A stretch of 5,392 nt of DNA, from positions 1-5,392 of the forward strand of contig JAQGJZ010000311.1 in the NCBI GenBank assembly GCA_028290385.1, in the 5' to 3' direction. A model generated the notes under the pieces. That model was given only the letters and a program-made list of their open reading frames with translations. It made no database searches and was not told where the DNA came from. The stretch comes from Enterovirga sp. Lineage in GTDB: Bacteria > Pseudomonadota > Alphaproteobacteria > Rhizobiales > Beijerinckiaceae. Positions 1-5,392 of this stretch are shown here, piece by piece. Within the stretch, counting starts at the first letter, position 1. Each line of letters opens with the position of its first letter. A program made the position numbers and the translations under genes.

Positions 1-1
1 C

Positions 2-1186
2 ATTGCGCTCATCAAGATGATGATCGCGCCCGTGATCTTCTGCACCATCGTGCACGGCATCGCCTCGATGGGCGACCTGAGGAAGGTCGGCCGCGTCGGT
101 CTCAAGGCGCTGATATATTTCGAGGTGGTCTCGACGCTCGCGCTGCTGGTCGGCGTCATCGTCGGTGAGGTCGTGCAGCCGGGCCGCGGCTTCGGCGCCA
201 ATGTCTCGACGCTCGACCCGAAGGCCGTCGCCGGCTATGCGGCCGCGGCCGAGAAGGACACGTTCGTCTCGCACATCCTGGCCCTCATCCCGCGGAGCTT
301 CTTCGACGCCTTCGCCGGGGGCGACCTCCTTCAGGTCCTGCTCGTGTCCGTGCTGACCGGCGTCGTCGTGCTGCAACTCGGGGAGCGCACGCAGCAGATC
401 AATCACGCCATCGAGACGATGGGGCAGATCTTCTTCAAGATCATCGGCCTCGTCGTGAAGCTCGCCCCCATCGGGGCGTTCGGGGCGATGGCGTTCACGA
501 TCGGCCAGTACGGCCTGGCGAGCCTCGGCAACCTCCTCGGCCTGGTCCTGACCTTCTACCTGACGAGCCTCCTGTTCGTGCTCGGGGTGCTGGGCGCGAT
601 CGCCTGGTGGTCCGGGTTCTCGATCCTGCGCTTCATCGTCTACATCAAGGACGAGCTTCTCATCGTGCTCGGCACCTCCTCGTCGGAATCCGTGCTGCCG
701 CAGATGATGCAGAAGATGGAGGGTCTCGGCGCCTCGAAATCGGTTGTCGGCCTCGTGATCCCGACCGGCTACTCCTTCAACCTGGACGGCACCAACATCT
801 ACATGACGCTGGCGACGCTGTTCCTGGCGCAGGCGGTCGGGGCCGACCTGTCCTTCGGCCAGTACGCCATCATCATCGCGGTCGCGATGCTGACCTCGAA
901 GGGCGCATCCGGGGTCACGGGCGCAGGCTTCATCACGCTGGCCGCGACGCTGGCCGCCATTCCGAACAACCCGGTGCCGGTCGCGGCGATGACGCTCGTC
1001 CTCGGCATCGACAAGTTCATGAGCGAATGCCGCGCGCTGACCAACCTCGTCGGCAACGGCGTGGCGACCGTCGTCATCTCGGCCTGGGAGAATGAGCTCG
1101 ACCGCACCCAGCTGGCGGCCGCGCTCGCCCATCCGGTCGCAGCCGCCGAGGCCGTGGAGGCGGAGCCGATCGAACGGGCGCTCTGA
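2..1186 (+). CDS. dctA: C4-dicarboxylate/cation symporter, DctA type (5' end outside window)
   Basis: Inner-membrane secondary transporter of the dicarboxylate/amino acid:cation symporter (DAACS) family, expected to take up succinate, fumarate and malate with H+ or Na+. The frame is open to the left edge, and the first visible residues ([15 protein letters not shown]) match an internal family segment, so about 50-60 N-terminal residues are missing; 394 are visible. Counting from base 2, the serine-rich re-entrant loop TSSSE is near 225-229, the signature [14 protein letters not shown] starts at 254, the second re-entrant loop [13 protein letters not shown] near 298, and the last core helix [16 protein letters not shown] spans 337-352. 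Arg344 aligns with the arginine that binds the substrate's distal carboxylate in this family. A serine sits where glutamate/aspartate carriers such as GltPh have an aspartate that holds the amino group, which favours dicarboxylates over amino acids (inference). The tail of about 25 residues is Ala/Glu-rich. No dctB/dctD regulator genes are visible. The family is certain; substrate range is inferred. Confidence 0.93.
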   Translation: MALIKMMIAPVIFCTIVHGIASMGDLRKVGRVGLKALIYFEVVSTLALLVGVIVGEVVQPGRGFGANVSTLDPKAVAGYAAAAEKDTFVSHILALIPRSFFDAFAGGDLLQVLLVSVLTGVVVLQLGERTQQINHAIETMGQIFFKIIGLVVKLAPIGAFGAMAFTIGQYGLASLGNLLGLVLTFYLTSLLFVLGVLGAIAWWSGFSILRFIVYIKDELLIVLGTSSSESVLPQMMQKMEGLGASKSVVGLVIPTGYSFNLDGTNIYMTLATLFLAQAVGADLSFGQYAIIIAVAMLTSKGASGVTGAGFITLAATLAAIPNNPVPVAAMTLVLGIDKFMSECRALTNLVGNGVATVVISAWENELDRTQLAAALAHPVAAAEAVEAEPIERAL

Positions 1187-1188
1187 CC

Positions 1189-1204
1189 GGCCGGAGCCCC
1201 GGCC
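1189..1204 (+). terminator. Perfect GC hairpin just after dctA stop, possible terminator
   Basis: GGCCGG at 1189-1194 pairs perfectly with CCGGCC at 1199-1204 around a four-base loop (AGCC), beginning two bases after the dctA stop codon. No T tract follows, so it is not a canonical intrinsic terminator. It could stabilise the dctA 3' end or assist termination. Such stems arise easily by chance in GC-rich DNA. Confidence 0.3.
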
Positions 1205-1224
1205 CGGGTGGAACCTCGGCCGGT

Positions 1225-1240
1225 GCGGGAAGTTGCCCGC
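1225..1240 (+). other. Small hairpin in leader of the Pmp3-like gene
   Basis: GCGGG at 1225-1229 pairs with CCCGC at 1236-1240 around a six-base loop (AAGTTG), ending 21 bases before the ATG at 1262. No purine-rich ribosome binding site separates it from the start. It may be an mRNA leader structure, or a chance stem in GC-rich sequence. Confidence 0.2.
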
Positions 1241-1261
1241 CGGACATCCGCGCGACCCGAC

Positions 1262-1432
1262 ATGAAAAGCCTGCTCCGCATCCTCTTCGCGATCCTGCTG
1301 CCGCCCGTCGGGGTTCTGCTCACCGTCGGGTTCGGCGGGGCCTTCTGGCTGAACATTCTCCTGACGCTGCTCGGCTATTTCCCGGGCGTCCTCCACGCCG
1401 TGTGGGTCATCGCCCGGCGCGCGCGGCCGTAA
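1262..1432 (+). CDS. Pmp3/YqaE family small membrane protein
   Basis: A 56-residue, almost wholly hydrophobic protein with two predicted membrane helices (about residues 3-22 and 29-50), matching the Pmp3/YqaE (UPF0057) proteolipid family. The hallmarks are all present: LPPVGVLL at 13-20, GFGGAFWLNILLTLLGY at 23-39 and PGVLHAVWVI at 41-50, ending in a short basic tail (ARRARP). Family length is usually 50-60 residues, so the gene is intact. Eukaryotic Pmp3/RCI2 members affect membrane potential and salt or cold tolerance; bacterial members are often stress-induced, but their biochemical role is unsettled. The ATG at 1262 is chosen because it gives MKSLLRILFAILLPP, the normal family N-terminus. 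An in-frame GTG at 1208 would add 18 residues of unconserved Arg/Pro-rich sequence. Shine-Dalgarno sequence is not evident. It follows dctA by 75 bases on the same strand but need not share its transcript. Confidence 0.87.
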   Translation: MKSLLRILFAILLPPVGVLLTVGFGGAFWLNILLTLLGYFPGVLHAVWVIARRARP

Positions 1433-1441
1433 ACCGGGTCG

Positions 1442-1477
1442 CGCGGGCCCCGTCCGCCGTCGTATGAGCGGCCCGCG
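1442..1477 (+). other. 8-bp perfect inverted repeat between the Pmp3-like and DUF72 genes
   Basis: CGCGGGCC at 1442-1449 is the exact reverse complement of GGCCCGCG at 1470-1477, with a 20-base loop between. It occupies most of the 68-base spacer, after the Pmp3-like stop and just before the DUF72 ribosome binding site. No T run follows. It could be a terminator-like element, a leader structure for the DUF72 mRNA or a protein-binding palindrome; sequence alone does not decide. Confidence 0.3.
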
Positions 1478-1489
1478 AGGGGCTGGACC

Positions 1490-1493
1490 GGAG
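1490..1493 (+). promoter_or_regulatory. Ribosome binding site of the DUF72 gene
   Basis: GGAG lies seven bases before the ATG at 1501, a normal Shine-Dalgarno spacing. It supports that start and is the clearest ribosome binding site in the window. Confidence 0.6.
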
Positions 1494-1500
1494 CGGGGCG

Positions 1501-2280
1501 ATGATCAGGGTCGGAATCGGCGGCTGGACCTTCGCGCCGTGGCGCGGCCCCTTCTACCCGAAGGGCCTTCCGGCCGCCCGGGAGCTTGAGCACGCCAGCC
1601 GCAAGGTCACCGCGATCGAGATCAACGGCACCTTCTACCGGACGCAATCGCCGGAGAGCTTCCGCAAGTGGAAGGCCGAGACGCCGGACGGCTTCGTGTT
1701 TGCCGTGAAGGGCCATCGCTTCGTCACCAACCGCAAGGTGCTGGCCGAGGCCGGTCCGGCCGTCGAGACCTTCCTGGGTTCGGGCATCCTGGAGCTCGGC
1801 GACAAGCTCGGCCCGCTGAACTGGCAGCTCGCCCCGACCAAGCGCTTCGACCCGGACGACGTCGACGCCTTTCTGGCGCTCCTGCCGCCCGAGCGCGACG
1901 GACGCCCGCTGCACCATGCCCTCGAGGTGCGGCACGAGAGCTTTCGCGATCCCGCCTTCGTGGAGATCGCCCGGCGGCACAAGGTGGCGATCGTGTTCGC
2001 CGAGGCGGACGATTACCCGGCCATCCCGGACCTCACCGGGCCGGTCGTCTATGCCCGGCTCCAGCGCTGCCGCGAGGCGGAGGCCAACGGCTACCCGGAC
2101 GGCGAGCTCGACCTCTGGGCCGGGCGGGCCAAGGCCTGGGAGGCGGGCGGGGCAGCGGCCGATCTGCCCGGCATCGCGACACAGGCCGACGGCCGAACCC
2201 GCGACGTGTTCCTGTTCTTCATCGCCGGCGACAAGGTCCGGGCGCCGCTGGCCGCGCAGGCGCTGCTGAAGCGGCTGTGA
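1501..2280 (+). CDS. DUF72 domain protein (YecE-like)
   Basis: A 259-residue soluble protein covering a whole DUF72 (PF01904) domain, a TIM-barrel-like fold of unknown biochemical function. Family landmarks in order: the N-terminal GIGGWTFAPWRGPFYP at 5-20, EINGTFYR at 39-46 or one residue either side, FAVKGHRFVTN at 67-77, LGPLNWQLAP at 103-112, ALEVRHESF at 140-148, VVYARLQR at 182-189, and the C-terminal FLFFIAGDKVRAPLAAQAL. Enzymatic activity has been suggested for the family because conserved acidic and aromatic residues line the barrel, but no reaction is established. The C-terminus reads FFIAGDKVRAP instead of the YxYFNN-type motif common in YecE; I believe this is a recognised alphaproteobacterial variant. 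No signal peptide or membrane segment is visible, so it should be cytoplasmic. The ATG at 1501 has a good ribosome binding site. It stands 68 bases after the Pmp3-like gene and converges on the ABC-F gene. Length and integrity look normal. Confidence 0.88.
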   Translation: MIRVGIGGWTFAPWRGPFYPKGLPAARELEHASRKVTAIEINGTFYRTQSPESFRKWKAETPDGFVFAVKGHRFVTNRKVLAEAGPAVETFLGSGILELGDKLGPLNWQLAPTKRFDPDDVDAFLALLPPERDGRPLHHALEVRHESFRDPAFVEIARRHKVAIVFAEADDYPAIPDLTGPVVYARLQRCREAEANGYPDGELDLWAGRAKAWEAGGAAADLPGIATQADGRTRDVFLFFIAGDKVRAPLAAQALLKRL

Positions 2281-2302
2281 GGGCCGCCCCTCCGCCGCAG
2301 GC

Positions 2303-3925
<1,623 letters not shown>

Positions 3926-3993
3926 TCTTCCGCGCTGGCCTGTCCGGATCTACCCGGGTCACTAGGCGAGATGCTGCAGCTGCGAAAGGGGAG

Positions 3994-4014
3994 GCTTGGG
4001 GCCGGCCCGCAAGC
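3994..4014 (-). terminator. Candidate intrinsic terminator after accA
   Basis: On the - strand, directly after the accA stop codon, GCTTG plus GGG pairs with CCC plus CAAGC. This gives an eight-base-pair stem with one bulged C and a CCGG tetraloop. The following - strand sequence is CTCCCCTTTCGC, a pyrimidine stretch with only three consecutive Ts, so the U tract is poor. Its position immediately after the stop and its compactness make it the best terminator candidate in the window. It may end or attenuate transcription before the ABC-F gene. Confidence 0.45.
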
Positions 4015-4971
4015 TCACCCGAGATTGCGACCGATCGCCTCGAATTTCTTGGCGCGATGCTCGCGCAGCTCCCCCGCGCCGAGCCCGGCGAGGCTCCCGA
4101 GCGCCCGCTCGATCGCGTCGCCGGCGGACCGCACGGCGGCCTCGCGGTCCCGATGGGCGCCGCCGGTCGGCTCGGGCACGATGTCGTCGATGATGCCGAA
4201 GCGCAGCAGGTCCTGCGCGGTAATCTTCATGGCCGTCGCGGCGTCCTGGCCGCGGGTGGGATCGCGCCACAGGATGGATGCCGCGCCTTCGGGCGAGATC
4301 ACGCTGTAGACGGAGTGCTCCAGCATCAAGACCTTGTTCGCGGTCGCGACCGCGATGGCCCCGCCCGACCCGCCTTCGCCGATCACGAGCGCGACGTTCG
4401 GGGTGCCGAGCGCGAGACACGCCTCGGTCGAGCGCGCGATCGCCTCCGCCTGGCCGCGCTCCTCCGCGTCGATCCCCGGATAGGCGCCGGCCGTATCCAC
4501 GAAGCTGATCATCGGGAGGCCGAACCGGTCCGCCATCTCCATGATGCGGGCCGCCTTGCGGTAGCCTTCCGGCCGGGCCATGCCGAAATTGTGCCGAATG
4601 CGGGTCTCCGTGGTCGAGCCCTTCTCCTGGCCGATGATGGCGACGGCCTCGCCGCGGAAGCGGCCGAAGCCCGCCAGGATGGCATGGTCCTCGCCGAACT
4701 TGCGGTCGCCGGCCAGGGGAGTGAACTCCGTCACCAGCTCGCGGCAGTAATCGACGAAGCGCGGCCGCTCGGGGTGGCGCGCCACCATCGTCTTCTGCCA
4801 GGGCGTCAGACCCTCGTAGAGCTCCTTGAGGGCGGAGAAGGCCTTGGCCTTCAGGCGCGCCACGTCCTCCCGGATCTCGACCGCATCGTCGCCCTCGGTG
4901 AGGGTTCGCAGCTCTTCGACCTTCGCCTCGAGCTCGGCGACGGGCTTCTCGAAATCCAGATACGCGCGCAT
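4015..4971 (-). CDS. accA: Acetyl-CoA carboxylase carboxyltransferase subunit alpha
   Basis: Alpha subunit of the acetyl-CoA carboxylase carboxyltransferase. With AccD it moves the carboxyl group from biotin on AccB to acetyl-CoA, giving malonyl-CoA for fatty acid synthesis in the cytoplasm. The 318-residue product matches the usual alphaproteobacterial length of about 317-320. It shows the helical N-terminus YLDFEKPVAELEAKVEEL, TPLAGDRKFGED at 84-95, GQEKG at 114-118, the substrate-site segment NFGMARPEGYRKA at 128-140, DTAGAYPG at 159-166, the glycine-rich oxyanion-type loop GEGGSGGA at 198-205 and YSVISPEGAAS at 222-232, all typical of the crotonase-like fold. The ATG at 4971 is preferred because MRAYLDFEKP aligns with AccA N-termini. 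An in-frame ATG at 5001 would add ten residues (MPPRSFLSTL) with no counterpart in the family. Neither start has a good ribosome binding site. It lies between uppP and the ABC-F gene, all on the same strand. AccD is not in the window, as is usual when accA and accD are unlinked. Confidence 0.95.
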   Translation of the reverse strand: MRAYLDFEKPVAELEAKVEELRTLTEGDDAVEIREDVARLKAKAFSALKELYEGLTPWQKTMVARHPERPRFVDYCRELVTEFTPLAGDRKFGEDHAILAGFGRFRGEAVAIIGQEKGSTTETRIRHNFGMARPEGYRKAARIMEMADRFGLPMISFVDTAGAYPGIDAEERGQAEAIARSTEACLALGTPNVALVIGEGGSGGAIAVATANKVLMLEHSVYSVISPEGAASILWRDPTRGQDAATAMKITAQDLLRFGIIDDIVPEPTGGAHRDREAAVRSAGDAIERALGSLAGLGAGELREHRAKKFEAIGRNLG

Positions 4972-5049
4972 CAAGGTTGAAAGGAAGCTCCGCGGGGGCA
5001 TGGGCGAGATCCGGCCGGCAGGCCGGGGGCGGGTCGCATTGCGGGCTCG

Positions 5050-5081
5050 GACTTAAGCCCCTCTGCCCCCTGCTTCAAGTC
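5050..5081 (-). other. Bulged inverted repeat in the uppP-accA spacer
   Basis: GACTTAAGC at 5050-5058 pairs with GCTTCAAGTC at 5072-5081, giving nine base pairs with a single bulge (position 5076) around a 13-base loop. It begins nine bases after the uppP stop in the direction of transcription. No T tract follows on either strand, so it is not a standard intrinsic terminator. It could be a 3'-end stabiliser of uppP mRNA, an attenuator in the accA leader or a binding site. It is less purely GC than other stems here, which makes chance somewhat less likely. Confidence 0.3.
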
Positions 5082-5090
5082 GTGCGCGGA

Positions 5091-5392
5091 TCAGCCGACC
5101 ACGAGAAGGCCGGCAAGCCCGGCCGACCCGACCACGATGCGCCACCAGGCGAAGGGCGTGAAGCCGTGCCGCGAGATGTAGTCCAGAAACGCCCTGACGA
5201 CGAAAAGCCCGGCAGCGAAGGCGGCGACGAAGCCGATGGCGATCGCGGCAAAATCGTTTAACGCCAGGAGCTTGTAGCTTTTCAGGAGGTCGTACGAAAA
5301 CGCCCCGGCCATGGTCGGCATCGCCAGAAAGAAGGAGAATTCGGCGGCCGAGCGCTTGTCAGCGCCGAGCAGCATCGCGCCCACGATGGTAG
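5091..5392 (-). CDS. uppP: Undecaprenyl-diphosphatase (5' end outside window)
   Basis: C-terminal 99 residues of an UppP/BacA-type integral membrane phosphatase, which converts undecaprenyl diphosphate to the monophosphate carrier reused in peptidoglycan and other envelope glycan synthesis; extra copies can give bacitracin resistance. The visible protein begins [20 protein letters not shown], which directly follows the family's SRSGA catalytic motif just beyond the window edge. [10 protein letters not shown] is at residues 17-26 and ends the conserved core. Two hydrophobic helices follow (about 47-65 and 84-99), separated by the family C-terminal motif [16 protein letters not shown] at 71-86. 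Family members are about 265-280 residues, so roughly 170 N-terminal residues, including the glutamate-rich active-site motif, lie outside. The reading frame is open through the right edge, so the absent start is a window effect and not a truncation. It is co-oriented with accA, 119 bases upstream of it. Confidence 0.93.
   Translation of the reverse strand, partial: TIVGAMLLGADKRSAAEFSFFLAMPTMAGAFSYDLLKSYKLLALNDFAAIAIGFVAAFAAGLFVVRAFLDYISRHGFTPFAWWRIVVGSAGLAGLLVVG

Noticed and set aside
1..1186. dctA read as a truncated or broken gene because its first ATG is at 17
   Set aside because: The frame is open to the window edge and the residues before that ATG continue the family sequence, so the missing N-terminus is due to the window boundary.
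1208..1261. N-terminal extension of the Pmp3-like gene from a GTG at 1208
   Set aside because: The 18 extra residues are Arg/Pro-rich and absent from the family; the 56-residue form from 1262 matches family length and N-terminus.
799..1356. A 185-codon - strand open frame across the dctA 3' end and the Pmp3-like gene
   Set aside because: Ser/Ala/Arg/Thr-rich translation with no motif, opposite two recognisable proteins.
2271..2287. Possible bidirectional terminator between the convergent DUF72 and ABC-F genes
   Set aside because: GCGGC (2271-2275) can pair with GCCGC (2283-2287), but the stem is only five base pairs, overlaps the DUF72 stop codon and has no T run on either side.
4057..4980. 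A 307-codon open frame on the + strand antisense to accA
   Set aside because: Arg/Ala/Gly/His-rich product with no domain, fully opposite the conserved accA reading frame.
5091..5392. Mobile element or defence island signal at the right edge
   Set aside because: The reading frame is a clean UppP C-terminus, with no transposase, direct repeats or composition shift.

Overview
This window looks like ordinary chromosomal housekeeping and transport DNA from a high-GC alphaproteobacterium. The base composition is strongly GC-biased, with G/C favoured at third codon positions. The AccA N-terminus (MRAYLDFEKP) and the UppP C-terminus ([12 protein letters not shown]) resemble Hyphomicrobiales versions, and Methylobacteriaceae is a plausible but unproven family guess. 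I see no tRNA, rRNA, CRISPR array, insertion sequence, integrase or prophage gene, and no compositional break suggesting a mobile island.

Layout: three genes lie on the + strand in the left part. They are the 3' part of a C4-dicarboxylate/cation symporter of the DctA type (cut by the left edge), a 56-residue Pmp3/YqaE-type membrane peptide, and a DUF72 (YecE-like) protein. Three genes lie on the - strand in the right part, read from right to left: the 3' part of undecaprenyl-diphosphatase (uppP, cut by the right edge), accA (acetyl-CoA carboxylase carboxyltransferase subunit alpha) and a duplicated-ATPase ABC-F protein. The two blocks converge at about 2281-2302, where only 22 bases separate the stop codons.

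How the genes relate: the - strand trio is co-oriented, with gaps of 119 and 89 bases. UppP recycles the undecaprenyl carrier for peptidoglycan, AccA works in the first committed step of fatty acid synthesis, and the ABC-F protein probably acts at the ribosome. A candidate hairpin terminator directly after the accA stop suggests the ABC-F gene is at least partly uncoupled from accA. The + strand trio has no obvious shared pathway: organic acid uptake, a small stress-type membrane protein and a protein of unknown function. All gaps are short (at most 119 bases). The intergenic spacers hold several GC-rich inverted repeats, which are the main unexplained structure here. I found no convincing undescribed system.
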